64,000 bases of DNA from Stagonosporopsis chrysanthemi (taxonomy: Eukaryota > Ascomycota > Dothideomycetes > Pleosporales > Didymellaceae), in NCBI GenBank assembly GCA_022560025.1, contig JAFISE010000103.1, positions 1 to 64,000 on the forward strand. Reading direction: 5' to 3'. The notes beneath the pieces are model-generated. The model saw only the letters and a program-made list of their open reading frames with translations. It was not told the origin of the DNA and searched no databases. Both the position numbers and the translations under genes were made by a program. How positions within the stretch are numbered: the stretch's first letter is position 1; each line of letters opens with the position of its first letter. Below are positions 1 through 13,294 of the stretch, piece after piece.

Positions 1-108
1 TGCCCATCTCAACCACTTTCCTCCTCGGCTCCACCCCTTCCTACTTCTTCAAAACCCCCACCCACCAATCTTCCTCCTCCCCCCCCCCCCCCCCCTCCCC
101 CCCCCCTT

Positions 109-177
<69 letters not shown>

Positions 178-236
178 CCCACCCTCACCCACCCTCACCA
201 TTTCAACAACCCCAACATATCCCCTACACTACACCC
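1..236. repeat. Poly-C / C-rich low-complexity tract
   Basis: Nearly pure C from about 79 to 180, with an unbroken run of about 65 C at 110-174 and small T interruptions around 96, 107-109 and 175. It lies just past the stop of the THADA-like gene, so that gene's transcript would carry a poly-G stretch if it extends this far. Bases 3-75 read on the plus strand as an ordinary-looking peptide (PISTTFLLGSTPSYFFKTP), which might be the end of a neighbouring gene, but this is too short to call. Run length in an assembly is unreliable. Confidence 0.85.
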
Positions 237-3200
237 CTACAACCACCCCCCCGCCCCCGCATACCCCGGTGCCCCCCCCGCAACCCCCCTCACAACCCCC
301 AACCCCCTCAGCACCTCCCTCTCCAACACATCCTGCACGCGCCGAACCAATACCGCATGCGCCCCCGCCCCCGCCATCGCACCGCCCAGCCGCGCCAGCT
401 CCGGCTTGACTGCCGTCTTGTCCTGCGCCGACAGCAGTGTGTGTAGTGGTGTGTGTAGGATAATGTCCGCGAGACACACGACGCGCAGGATGCACACGAA
501 GACTGCGGGGTTGCTGGACCAGCCCAGCGCGCCGTCGGGGGTGCTGGTGTAGTGGCTTGTTAGGGCGGCGAGGGCGGGGGCGGTCCAGTGTGCGGCGGCT
601 GTTAGAGTTGGGGATGGCAAGGTCGCGGATGGCGGAGTTGGGGATGGTGACGTCGCAGATGGCAGGGTGGAAGTGGAGGTGTGGTTCAGCACGGCACACC
701 AGGCCAAAGCATCGACGGCGTCGTCGAGGAAGAGGTTTTGCCGCTCCTGCGCGAACAGCGCGGTGGACGGCTGGGTTGTCGCGGCGAGGAGGGCGGGGAA
801 GGGGGTGTGGAAGAGGGGGGTTGGGGGCGGGGTGGCGAGGAGGCGGCGCAGGGCGTGGGTTGCTAGGTGCGGGGAGGAGGGGAAGTGGAGGAGGAGGTGG
901 GTGAGGAGTTTGGGGGCGGCGAGGATGGGGACGGTTGGCGGGGTGCGCTCGCGGTTCTTGGTCGACGGTTGGGGAGTGGGAGCGGCGGATGTGGTGCGCA
1001 GGAATGTCGAGACGGCGACTGCGGCGCTGTCGCGGATCTCGTCGTCGTCGTCGCTGAGCAGGTCGTACAGCACCAGCCCCAGCCCGAGCACGTGCGGTGC
1101 CGGCCGCGAGTCTGTCTGCGCGCCCCACAGGCGGTCCAGAGCGCGGATCGACTGCACCGCGGCGAACCGCGTGTCGAACGGGTTCGTGTCGATGATGGTG
1201 CGGCGCAGAAGGCGGATGTAGCGTGCCGTTGCCTCAAGGATCTCGTCGTGCGCGGACGGGAGAGAGTGGAATGCCTGTTCGAGGAAGAAGGCCAGGAGAT
1301 GCAGTGCGGACTGCGCGTTTGACGGAGCGGCGGAGAAGGCTTGGGATTCGAGGCGGGCGAGCGTGGTGAGGAGGTGCGTGGAGGGGAGGAGGGAGAAAAA
1401 CTCGTCCCGGCGGACGGGGGAGGTGGCGAGGGCTGTTGCGAGGACGGACTGCGCTTTGGAGAGGACTTCTGGGTCGGAGGCATGAAGGACCACGCGGTGG
1501 ATGTGGGCCATGAGGAGCGAGATGGGTTTCTTGGGTGCGTCTGGCGAGACTTTTTCGATAATCGTCTCCAGGGTGTCCAGCGCGGCGCAGCAGGTGTCTG
1601 GATCTTTTGTTGCCAGAAGCATCAAAGCGTCGCCAATGCTCTGGTAGTCTTCCGAGACAATGATGCCCAGAGCCTCCGGACGCACAATGACACGGTCGGT
1701 GACGAACAGCCTTGTCAGCGCTTCGGCGCGCAGCGGGCTGTCAGACCTGTTGCGGATGCCCAGCTCATACTCCGGCCCAATCTCGATGGATGCAGTGAGC
1801 TGTGTCCACGCCACCAGCACGGACTCGGACTCCTTCCGCTGGAGGATGGCGAGACCGCACGTGCTGACGATGTCGAAGAAGACGGTGTCGATGAACGGGC
1901 ATGTGTTGTGGGTGAACCAGCGCTCGACGCAGTTGATGAGCTCGAGCAGCAGAGCTTCAATGCTTTGTGAGGCTACAACGTGTTAGCAGCACGTTTGTTC
2001 AGTAAGATTGACGTCACCTACCAGGACTGAATTGATCGTTAGCCAGCTTCCTCATCATGTACTTCACTGCCAACAGCACGCCGTGTCGCGTGTTTGTGGA
2101 TCCATTGTCCACCCTCAGCATATCAAAAGCCGCATCATACAGCTCGTGCGACGGCAGCAAAGACACCACCGTCCGTGCCGCCATATCGCGCATATGCCAG
2201 TGCGGGCTCGCCAGCAGCTTCTGAACGGATGCTCGAATAGGCCCAAGTTCGTTTGCCGGAGGCCGCGCTTGACGCAGAATCTGCAGCGCTGGGAAGACGC
2301 CCTCGGCGCCGTGGAGATCGAAAGGGTTACTACCCTCCGCACTACGTTCAAGCGTCTGCTTGATCGGACCGGCCGGGTCGAGCAGGTGAGAGAGAATGCT
2401 GAGCAGGCTGGGGTAGTTGTCGTAGGAGAAGCGCGAGGTCTTTGCGCGGTCCTGTTCTTTCCAGTCTTGCGCTTCACTACTGCCTAGCAACCGCTCAATC
2501 AGAGCCTTAAAGAGCATGAGACTGCAGTTCCGGATTGGCCAGCTATTTGATGTTAGTCACATATAGGACTGGGTTAGTTTGACGCACATGTTCGAGTTCA
2601 GGGTCTTCGCGGCAAGCTCGAGGCCTTGTGCGATATACGCTTCTGATGCCACGCTGAGCTTTGAGGTTGTGAAGATCTCCTTGATGCAGTTGAGAGCATG
2701 CACCTGTGGAAGACGACTCTGTTCAATGTTGGTGTGCTGTGCCTCGACAGACGCTTCATGGACGAGGTCAGTCATGGCACGAGCGAGCAGCTTCCCGCCC
2801 GCTTCTGGCTCGGCCGCAATGATGCTTGCCATTAGTGTAGGAATGCCAGCAGACCGCCGAGTAATCGCACCCGCCTTATCTTGCATTGACCGCAGTGTCT
2901 CCTGGAGGTGTGTCAGATCTATTCAAGCCCTCGTGGGATGCTCCTTACTGTATACCATGTGTCTGGTAAAGCTTTCAGCCTGGGGATCTTGGATACTGCA
3001 CACCGACGACAGAATGCAGCAAATGTCTGGGCGACTGTGGAGTGGGCGCCGCGATGGCGGAGGTCTAGCAGCTGAGTGAAGCAAAGGCGACCGAGCCTTT
3101 CGAAAACGGCTGGACTCAGTAGGGAATGCTCATCGTCGCCGATAGGAACCTTGGCGATGATCGTCCGTATTAAGACGCTGTCTATGTGAGCAGACTTCGC

Positions 3201-5646
3201 GCCAACAATGGACAGTCACTGACCTGGCCTCTTTCAGACCCCTCCATGAGTAGCTAAGAACTTCTCTTGTGTCCAAGTTCGCTGCCTCGTCTATTTCGTC
3301 GGGAACATTGCCTTCCGGAGCGTCTGCACAGAGAACATTGTAGACAATTGACCACAGGGACTCGAAGCTGGCAATCAACTCATCGTGCGCCTCCACCCAC
3401 CTGCGATGCTCTTCTGTGGTTGTCTTTGCGATGGACGGGTAGAAGGCATCTTGGTCTACAACGTAGCTGGAAATCATCAGCGCGAGAACACAGTAATGTT
3501 GCGGGGCAAACTTACGTCAATGCAGCATAGATGCCATGCACCGGGCGACCATTCACGGCCTCGGACAAGTTCGTGCCGGCGATCTCAAGCGTGTCAGTTA
3601 GCTGTTTTCTCAGACCATCAAAGACCCCGGAGTTTGAAGACGGCAGCTCCAGTGCTTCCGCAACGTTTGCATTGGCCACAGTAAAAAGCAGTGCGTATGC
3701 TCGAGCAACTCCGTCGGCCTGATCAGCACGCCCTGTGCGTAGCATCATAGCTTCCGCACGAGCAACGAATTGAGGCAGCGTCGACAGCACCGCGGACTTC
3801 TCAGCATTTGGTAGCGCTGCCAAACAAAGCTGCAGGACTGACACAGAAGCTTCTCTGATATCGTCGAATGGATCCAAGACCAGGTCCAGCAGTAATCTAA
3901 TGAGGTTGGTGTTTGGGATCTGCAGGGTATGTGCCCAGTTCAGCTCTCCCTGTGCAGACTTAGACAGCTGCGCGTGGGGAACGCCTGCATCAACGCCGGA
4001 CTTGAGTGCGATGATCAGAGTCCGGAGAGCTGTGATGCGCCGCTGGTAGGTACCTGTCGAGCGGAGCTCCCACTCGAGAAACCTTGTGTACCACACAATA
4101 AATGCAAGAGATTCCATCAGAAGATCTTCCGACGATGTCCCTGTGCGTGAGTCTTGCTGCAAGCATTCCTTTGGGAATGGCATTCGGCCTTCGCCGGGGG
4201 CACGATCTTTCATCAACCCCTTTGACAGCGTAGCAGTGCTCGCGCGGAGTCGATCGAACAGTTTTTGTGTGTAGCCATGGACTTCCCTCCGAAAGTAAGC
4301 ATCAGTATCGGCGTGCAGATGCACCAGGTTGTGCTTCAAAGATTTGAAGATCCCGCCGGTCATGGGCTTTGTGACAGCGGTAGAATGTACTGAGAGGAAC
4401 ATTCCGGCAAGTCTTACTTCGGGCTCAGCATGCGACATCCACGCGCCAAAAATATCGTCAGGCAGATGTAAAGAATTGCCCTGGATCTCGATGCGGTCAC
4501 ATGTGCGGTAGTCTGGAGTACGTTAGCTGTGTTGCTAGTTCAGACTTTACGTGAAACTACTTACCGATGTCACGGACGATAGTTAGTTCTTTCCCAGTCT
4601 CGAGAGCAGCAAGCAGGATCTTGAACTCCTCAGATCTACCCAAACTACTGCCTCGCGATTCATAGACGCGTAAGGCTTCAGGGATGTCGCCCTTGGACTG
4701 AACATGCACGCCGAAGCGCAGATAGGAGAGGAAGCGCAGATATTCGTCAAGATTGGGCATGAAGCAATGCGGGAAGACATTTGCCTTGAACTCGCGCAGG
4801 CGGTCTGGCCACTGATGAAGCATCTCCACCACTGGCTCGATCCACAGCGGCGCGATGGTCTTGCTGCCATCTTGAACCGAGTACTCTGGGGATCGGCGAG
4901 CCTGAATCAGGAAGTTTTTGACCAAATGGCCCGCCGAGAGGGAAGTGTCGTGATGGACGACCCATACAAGGAAAGCTTTGAACAACGTCTGTGGGGATGG
5001 TCTTCCCGACTGCTCGCTGGAGGACGATTGGGCAGCGTAAGTCTCCAGCAGCTGTGCTATCGTTACTACATCCCGGAGCAAGAAATGCGCGAGGCCCTGC
5101 AAAGCGGGCTTAACCTTGATCCGATCCTGCCGATCGCAGATGATGTCCACAAAGGTTGCTGTGGCCTGTAGTCGCAGCTCCGACGCTCGTGCGCTTTGGT
5201 TCTTCGTTATGACACTGGTGAGAAGCAGGAGCATCTGCCTCATCGACTTGCCTTTTGCGTCGTCTGATCTTTGAAGGTAGATGTTGAACAACCGCAGCCA
5301 TATCGAGTCATCTAATATAGCGTCGCGGGCATACTCGGTCTTTGATGCTTGACAGCATTCGATGATTGAGCACAGCGCATTTGATGCTGCCGCTCTGTGG
5401 CCAGGGTTTAAGTCGGGTAGATCAGCAGTTCCCAGAAGAGGGTCAATCAAGTCCCGAAGCTCGCTATAATGATCAGTATCAACCTCAAATCGAACTTCGA
5501 TGTTCACGGACTCCGCGAGCTTACTTCACACCGTTGATTGGTTCAATTTCTTCGAATCGAGGGATGGCTTTAGACGCATTCTTGGCCAAATCCCGCAGCA
5601 CCTTCTCCGGGGTTGGCACTTTCTGACGCTCCACAGCCTCTGCCAT
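237..5646 (-). CDS. TRM732: THADA/Trm732-like tRNA 2'-O-methylation regulator
   Basis: A large helical-repeat (HEAT/ARM-like) protein of about 1,690 residues. In yeast, Trm732 partners the methyltransferase Trm7 for 2'-O-methylation of position 32 of tRNA anticodon loops; human THADA is the ortholog. The family (DUF2428) core is clear: DTREVLSYSWRGLKEA near 3230-3290, then PIGDDEHSLLSPAVFERLG and HRGAHSTVAQTFAAFCRRC in the next exon, and ITRRSAGIPTLMASI at about 2820-2865. Eight exons join in frame: 5646-5525, 5463-4565, 4512-3516, 3466-3224, 3181-2949, 2901-2588, 2542-2022 and 1972-237. The start at 5646 (MAEAVERQKVPTPEKV) is the first ATG and splices cleanly into the second exon. The last ~300 codons become Thr/Pro/Ala- then Gly-rich beside the poly-C tract, so the exact C-terminus is the least certain part. 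Family assignment is strong; the function is known from yeast and human, not from this sequence. Confidence 0.9.
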
Positions 5647-5948
5647 TGTTCGAGCCGGGCAGGTGTTGTGCTAGGCGTGAGGTCACGGACCACAGATTTT
5701 GAGTTGAGGATTTGGGATGTGACGCACTGGGAATGTGGGGCAACGAACTTTTAGGCGCTAGCGATTCACGACCTCAATCATTGCTATACACAAGAACGTA
5801 TACGCTGAACATACGTTTATGACACTTCGGTTCATTTGTTACACCTATCTGGGGGGCTTGAGCTATGTGCGCTCGATGGGTTGAAAAAACGAAGCGTGGT
5901 GCAGGAAGAGATATGGGTACAGACAGGGACTATCAGGTAGCTGATTTA
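5647..5948. other. Intergenic, upstream of THADA-like gene
   Basis: About 300 bases between the start of the THADA-like gene and the stop of the helicase/AAA+ gene, both on the minus strand. It must hold the promoter of the former and the 3' end of the latter. I see no ORF with coding character and no recognisable element. Confidence 0.6.
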
Positions 5949-8900
5949 TCAGACACCAAGATGCGCATCCGTCAGGAAGTGGCTTCCACCCGCACACCTA
6001 TATCCAGCACTCTGCTTTATCCACATGAAACCTGCAGGACAAGGTCCTAGTTCCCTCAGTCTGCGTTGAGCCCTCTTTTCCCTCACGCGCCGCTCTTCGA
6101 TGGCAGCGAGTTCGGCATCCTTGCGCCGCCTTTCCAACTCAGCTTCGATCCTCTTCCTCTCAAGTTGCCGTCGCTCTTCCTCGTCGGCTGCAGCTTTCTC
6201 GGCTCGGATGAGGTCTTTGATGCGTTGCTCTTCTTTCTGCTTCTCATCCTGTCGAGCCTTGTATTCGCGTTCTCTGGCAACAAACGCGTGTTTATCACGC
6301 TCAAGCTGTTCCCACACAGCATCAGATACTCCAGGATCGCGTTTGACCTTGAAAATGGATTCGAAAGGATCTTCTTCCGGTTGCGGACTCTGCTGATCGG
6401 CCTTCTCGTCCTGCTTTGCGGCCGGTGGCGGCTGAGCACCAGCGTTTGTTTCGGTCCCTGCTGAAGTGTTGGGTGGCGGAGGTTCTTGTTGAGGTGGCGC
6501 CTGCTGCGGTGGTGGCTGGCCATTCTGCCTGTGTCGCTTGGAGGCACGAGACGACCCAGCAGCCTCATTGCGTCGTGACCGGTCCTGGAACATGTCTTGC
6601 ATGGTCCCGAGGACGAGGCTCTCCGTCAGGATCAACGATGCTGTTGCGTCCACAGGGGCCGATATGAGACTACGGAACATAGCATCGGCAAGAGCCTTTA
6701 CGTCGCGTCCATTACCCCAGGATTCAAACTTGGCCAATTTCGCGAACAGATCAAGCATTTTGCTTTCTAGCTCCGGCGATGGGGGTGTGAGTATCGTCAG
6801 ATCAAGTGGTGTGTCGCTCCTTCTCTGCAAATCCTTCGTAAGCAGCTCAAGACAGACTGCAGGCTCCATATGCTTGAAGAACACAGTGTCTGGAAAGCGA
6901 CTGGTCAGACCAGGGTTCATGCTCATAAGCCGATCGATATCCTTGTCGTAGCCAGCAAGTATGATAATCATCTTCTTTGCATACTTCGGATTGGTCATGC
7001 AGTCAACGAGCTCATCCATGGCTTCGACGGCGAAATGGCCCTCGGCAAGGCGGTATGCTTCGTCAATGAACAGCACTTTCCCCATCGCCGACTCAAGCTT
7101 CTTTTGCACTTTAGGTCCGGTGTGGCCAACATACTGCCCGATGAGGTCAGTGGCTGAGCACTGCACCACCTTTGCTGCGCTGAGGAAACCCATATCGTAA
7201 TACACCTTTCCCATTTTCTGCGCAGTTGTAGTCTTTCCGGTACCTGGTGATGGGTCAGTGAGGTTTGGGGCTAAGCACAACATTCTGTCAACTTACCTGG
7301 TGGGCCCTTGAAAAGAAAGCTGAAGGGAATCAGCTCACGTGGATTCTTGCCTCGAGCCTTCATGTTTGCAGCAGTCGCTTGGTAATCTTGCATCTGCTTG
7401 ATCACATCTTCGCATCCCACGACATCCTTGAAGAGTGCGGGGAGGTTAGTTGCAGCGCGATTGCCCCTGTCAAAGTCGGGATCGAAGTCAATTGCCTCGA
7501 AAGTGTCGCGATAAGAGACTTTACCGGCAGACAAATGCTTTTGGTGCAAACCTTTAGCCCTATCCAGGACGATGTCAACTTCTCCTGCATTGCCGAAGTT
7601 TGGACGATTCCGAGCTCGTCGAAGAACATCCATAGCAACTCTCTTCGCCTGGTCGGTCGCGTTGAAACCAATGTCGTTGAGCTTAAGATCCAGGATGCGC
7701 TGGAGATCTGCATCGTCGAAGTCCTCGAACACAAACGCAGATTCCAAGGGGAACCGTCTGGCCAGACCTGGATTGACGTCCCGGAACATGTTCTCCATCT
7801 CATCTTTGTAGCCTAGTAGAAGGACGCACCGGTCTTCTCCGATCGTACTCTGGACTTCTGCAACGATGGTGTCGATCACCGCGGTCTTGAAAGAATCCGC
7901 GTTTGAACCAGAGTTTGGCTTGCCGGCCAACATATAAGCTTCGTCAATGATGAGGACCTTCCCCACTGTCGACGCTAGTATCGCCTTGGTGTTTGCTTCT
8001 GATCCGCCGATGACATTGCTTATGAAGTCTGCTGGATTTTTGACGACGACTGGACACTATTAGTGGAATCCGCCAGAGCTTGGCCTTCAACTCACCCTCT
8101 CCATCAGAGAGCATCCCAAGATCGGCTAGAATCCGACCGTAGAGCTTTGCAACAGATGTCTTTCCAGTTCCGGGCGATCCAACAAAGCACTTGTTCAGCG
8201 AATACTCCACAAGCGGCTTTTCTTCGAGCTCCCGCAAGTAGTTGGTCTGCATCCCATCCAGCATCGATTGTACCGATTCTTTGACTGACTGCAGACCGAT
8301 CAGTTTGTGCAATTTGGCCCAAGCAGCATTGTTCTGTAACGCGACTGCAGGTTCTGGTCCTATCATGTCTTCTTTGGTAAGGTAATTGTCGTTGGAAGGT
8401 ATGCGCGCTCGCCTTTGCTTTCTTAAGCGCTTAGCCTGACGTTCAGTGATGTGGGCGATCTTATTCTGGACCTCTCGGGCGTTACCGAAACCCTCTCGTC
8501 CACGACCTCGCCCAATGCGTCGAGCCACTATCCGCACATAAAGGCCGCCGAATCCGTCTTCAACTTGCATGGCCTTTCGATACTTCTTGTCAATGTAATG
8601 GCAGAATATCTCCTGCAACTCACGATCAGTGTAGTCATCGAATGCCATCTGGATGGGGATGCGACTCGGGATGCCGGGGTTGTGAGCGAAGAACGCCTCC
8701 ATCTGTTTATGGTATCCTGCGAGTACAAAAGCAACCTTTCCAGTCAGGTTTTCGATCTCAGCCAGAAGATAGTCCAGGACGGCCTTGCCGCCGGGACTAT
8801 TACCAGAGACTAGCTGGTAGGCTTCATCAATGAAAAAAACGCCACCACCTGCTTGGAGTATACTGTCAATCTGCGCCTTGCATGCAGAGACCCCATCATT

Positions 8901-11900
8901 TGCGAGGCCGGAACCAGATGTTTCGATGAAGCGATTGCCGGGCAGAGCCCCTACCTGGCATAGAAAGCCAGCATAGAGGCGTGCGACTGTGGTTTTACCT
9001 GTGCCAGGGTTGCCAAGCAGGGCTGCACCAAAACGCTCTCCATTTAGAGGCACACCTTGACGCACAAGCGTATCGATCTTGTTCTTGATGGCAAGAAACT
9101 TCTCTTTCACCGCTTCTAGTCCAATCATCGGCATGAGCGAGTCCAGCGCATCGTTTTCTGCGCGGTCATACTTCTTTTGATGATCCCAATCATCTCTGGC
9201 ATCACTCTGATTCCACGGGAGATTTGACGCTGCACTGTTGGCAGTATTGCTAGACTTGGCCGTAGTCTGTTGACTGGAAGACTGCATAGGATTGGGTACG
9301 CTTGTCGTTCCGGAATTTTGTCCCCCATCAGGTGCTGTCTGCTTACTGCTGGTAGGATCAGTATTCGAACCATTGGTAGGAGCGCCAGCCGAACTACTGG
9401 TGTCACGAGACGTCGAGTTACTAGGTTTCGGCGGTTCAGGGGGGTTCTTCGTCCTGTTCTTCATGTTCTCAAGATCTATCCGCTTCTGAGCCAACGCAGC
9501 CTCCTGGTCTGCCTCCTCATTGCGATTTTGCTGTAGCCTTCTCTGATGGGCAATCTCGTCTTCAATCTCGACCAGTCTTGCCAGATAAGCTCGTTGCTTT
9601 GCCTGTCGCTCCTCTTCTAACTGATGGTCGCGTCTACGACGCTCCTCTTTAGCTTTTGCTGCAGCCTCGCATTTTTTGCAGGTATTCGCAGCCTTGTCGT
9701 AGCATTTGCGAGAGAAGCTGTGACTGTTGGCGCATTCGACCGATACGATAGCTTTGCATTGCATCTTGGAATGATCTTGTAGTTGATGGCAACTATATGG
9801 ACATGGATGAAGACCACAAGCAAGTAGTATCCCACTGCAAGCGTAAGTAAAACGTTGTTCAGCGATGAGATTACATACCATGGTTCGGAACAGCCTCCAT
9901 CTGGACAGACAATATCGAATTGCTCTTTCTGAGTCAGGAGTGCGATCTTCTCTGGATGTCGTTCGCATTTGACTGGAAACCCATCGTAAACATGGCCATC
10001 GACCTTGAGCTTATGCATCAATGGTACCCAGACGTCTTTGCCTTTGCGACTGTTGATGAACGTGTCTGGGTTGCCGATGATCAGCAGTCCATTGCGCGCG
10101 CGAGACAACATGACGTTGACACGTTGTGGTGCTGACATGAAGCCGATATCTCCAACAGTATTGCTGCGTGTAAGGCAAACGACCACTATATCGCTCTCCT
10201 CACCTTGATAGTTATCTGGTCATGTTAGTCCATAAATTTCTGTCAGAAATGTTGACGCGCGATCCGTCACTAGATATATGCAGCCGCACTTACCAATGGT
10301 TGAGATTCGGATCCTTCGTTTCGAGATGTCCGCACCCGCAGGAGTGAGAAGCCCAGCTCTAATGAGCTCGTAAGAGTCCAAGTCGTTGAGGAACGGGTCG
10401 TTTTCTGTAGCCAGCGTCTTCGTCAGAAGATATAGCTGACCGAGGTACGGCGTAAGAACCACAATCTCGTCGGTACCATATCCCTGCTGTCCAAGGTACC
10501 GAACACACCTCAGCACCATGTCAGCTTCGTAAGTGTTTTCTTTGCTGGACTTTGCGTCTCCATCACGTCTGTCAGCGATCTTCTCTGCATTGACCTCGGG
10601 GTGCTTGTGGCTGACGAAGATGACGTTGTTCTGAAGACCTCGCAACGCAGGCCGGTTTTCTACTTTCTCGGCGTTCTCAAGCTCGGGATAAGTCAATTCC
10701 TTGACAAGTGAGGCTATCTCCGGACGCATCCGATGTTGCTTAGTGAGCGTCGTATGTGGTACACCAGCGTGCACCAGCCGTTCGAAGAGAGATACGTTCA
10801 GATTGTACCCCTCTCCCTTCTCGAGAGTCAGAGAAAAATTACTGACTTTTGGTCGCAACTGCTTGTGATCACCGATAAGAACAAGCTGTTTGGTCTGCTC
10901 GGTAATGGCTGTCAGGACGTGGCTCTCGAGAATCTCGCCAGCCTCTTCCACTAGGACGATCCCAGGGGCTGCTTTACGCAACTCTTCCGTGTACATTGCG
11001 GCCGCGGTGGTCGTGCATCCAATGATCCGAGTGTGGCTGATGGTGTGAGATTGCTTCTCTTTGAACAGCTGACCGATCTGGTCTTGACACTGATTGTACT
11101 TCTTGAACAGAGTGCCAATCTCAGCAACTTGCTCGTCAAGTATCTCCTGACACCAACGCCCCACATATTCCTGGCGGGCATCCGGTGCGATTTTCCAGAC
11201 AACAGGATGGTTTTCTTCGGCAAAGGTTTTGAATACCCCTGCATCATGACCGGTTGTCCATTGTTCAATCAAGTATAGCCTGGTGATGGCCTTTCCTCCC
11301 TTCCCGACTTGGATCATACCGTCAGTGTTCTTGGGAACCATAAATGCATCGAAGAACTCAGAATCGTCAGAGAACTCAAGATGATCTAGCAAAACCTGGT
11401 CGCTAATGCGAGATACACTGAAGCGAGTCGCCTTCGCACTCAGAGCATCCGTGTAGCTTTCTGCCTCCCTTTTGAGCGAGTCAAGCAGGTTACGTGTCTG
11501 TCCGGACATCCTGTAGTTGCTCTTTTTCTCGCGCATTGTCAAAGACTCGGTCGAGGAAGACGCCCTTGATCCCAATCGAAGCATATTGTCATCCGAAATA
11601 CCGATTTTCCGCAGGTCTTCAAGAAACTGATCAAGAGCATGATTGGTGTATGTCAGAATCAGTATGATTTCTTCGGTATGATCCTTTAGGATCTTTGCGA
11701 TTAGTGCTCCAATGAATGATTTCCCAGTTCCTAGAACCATTGTCAGCCAGAATATCCAGGCATGAAAGCAGATTACAAGAAGCCATGCCGGAGACCAGAC
11801 GCGTGAGAAAAAGTGACAAATCAGAGTAAGCTTACCAGGAGGGCCTTGGATCAGGCTCACTTTTCTCGTCAACCCTGCAACCAGCGATTCTGTCTGGGCG

Positions 11901-13294
11901 ACGTCGAGTTGAACAGGACGATCTGTACCGACAATATGCTGCAAATCGCATTGCCAGTTATCGCTGATAGTCTGGACAATTTTACTCGGCTGGATGCCAG
12001 AGAAGACTTCTCCTGTGTCCGCTCCACAGTTGAGTAATTGATCTTGGAATGGAAGGTCGTTTAGGCTCTGCAGACACTTCAACACCGGCTCGTAAGCGAA
12101 AACAGCAGTGTCGACTTGAACAAACGTTAAGTTCGCTCCAGACCTACATGTGAAGAGTACTTTTCGAAAGGACCTTTCTTCTGCAATCCGCAGAACGAGG
12201 ACAGCTGGCTTCTGAGCGAGCATGTCTGCGTCGCGCTCCACGCTTGCAAAGGCGATAGTCTTGCCATCGCTGATGAGGCAGCCTAATGACTGGTGTTTCA
12301 AGAGGTTTTTGTTTCGGGGGTCAGTGACGTAGGTCTTTCTCTTTGGCCCAGCTTCTATCTTCTTGAGTTGCGGTATGTCGTCGCCACACCGCAATTGTAG
12401 CAGACAGGGTTTGCGCCGGTTTGGTGTACCGCAGTCAATACCTGCAAATTGCAGGTTTGAGAGTACCATCTTGCGTCTACCCTTCTTCTGGCCAGTGGCT
12501 ATCTGGAAGTCGCTGCGTAGCTCTCCAAGCAGATCTTCGCGGAGTAGTCGAAATTGGTTGTCAATATGCAGCAGGCCGCGCTCCTCCACGTCGGCAGCCT
12601 CCACATCTGCCGCACGTCGATAGAATGGAGCAGCAGTTGAAGCAAACTCGTCCGGTGTCGGCAGGATCTTGACTTTCCGAAAGTCTGCATGGTCGTTGTC
12701 ATGGCGTCCTCCTGGGCCGTCAGCAATATCGCTGGTGCTACTGAGGATGTGCTTGATCTTGTGGCCAAGGTTTCGAACCTCCAAGGATTCCGAATTGATG
12801 AGCGATTCATTGTTCGTCACTCGTTCGGCGACAGTACGGACGTCTGGAGCTTCCTCAGACCGTGAGATGAGCAGCTCGAAGAGCAGCCATGCAAACGCAT
12901 GAGATGCATCGAGAGTAAGGGCGCGTGCATCATGAGACCCAACCAGTGCATTCCAGAAGGACGGCGGATTCACAATCGTCTCAATGATCCGCTGCAGAAA
13001 CTGGCCACCGTACAATGTTTTGAGCGATGGATCCGACAGCCGTAGCAGAGCTGAGGCTGCGTGACCGTTGATGCTGCTGTTCGAAAAACGGAAGGCGCGT
13101 GCGACAGCGTCCAACCCCGCAGGTGCGGCGATCAACACCTCCACACACTTCGATATATCCTCCTGTGTACACAACGCCTCCAGGAAGCGATCACCATCAC
13201 TTGCGCTCTTCAGCTCTCGATTGCCACGTATAACTGCATGGAACAGCTTCGACAGGCCGGCAGCACGCTTCGTGGCTGCGTCTGTCTCCGCCAT
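5949..13294 (-). CDS. ZNFX1/Hrr1-like SF1 helicase fused to NF-X1 zinc finger and three CbxX-type AAA+ domains
   Basis: One gene of about 2,330 residues. Residues ~1-480 are helical. An SF1 (UPF1-like) helicase follows, with Walker A GPPG/TGKS at ~485 split by an intron (11835-11731), a Walker B-type LVEEAGEILESH and helicase motifs RISTIDNYQGEE and NVMLSRARNG. Next comes a Cys/His NF-X1-type region (CGLHPCPYSCH, HSKMQCK, TCKKCEA; about 9670-9840), a charged coiled coil and a low-complexity linker. Three AAA+ modules follow: GNPGTGKTT with FFIDEAYQL; GSPGTGKTS with LIIDEAYML; and GPPG/TGKTTT with LFIDEAYRL. The tail is a second charged coiled coil ending in a Cys-containing CPAGFMWIKQ...YRCAGG motif. 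Other introns lie near 10296-10217, 9889-9839, 8090-8045 and 7300-7243, each restoring a known motif. ZNFX1 and fission yeast Hrr1 act in RNA silencing and antiviral RNA sensing; CbxX AAA+ proteins remodel protein complexes. The role of this fusion is not known to me. Head-to-head with the DXO-like gene. Confidence 0.9.

Noticed and set aside
229..1970. Several long plus- and minus-strand ORFs overlapping the THADA-like last exon
   Set aside because: They are shadow frames in GC-rich sequence, made of Arg/Gly/Pro-rich peptide, while the minus frame 237-1972 continues the protein across a good splice.
10220..13294. Treating the helicase ORF as a complete 1,024-residue protein
   Set aside because: It reads through a 105-base intron that splits GPPG from TGKS and stops inside another intron before motifs DNYQGEE and NVMLSRARNG, which continue downstream.
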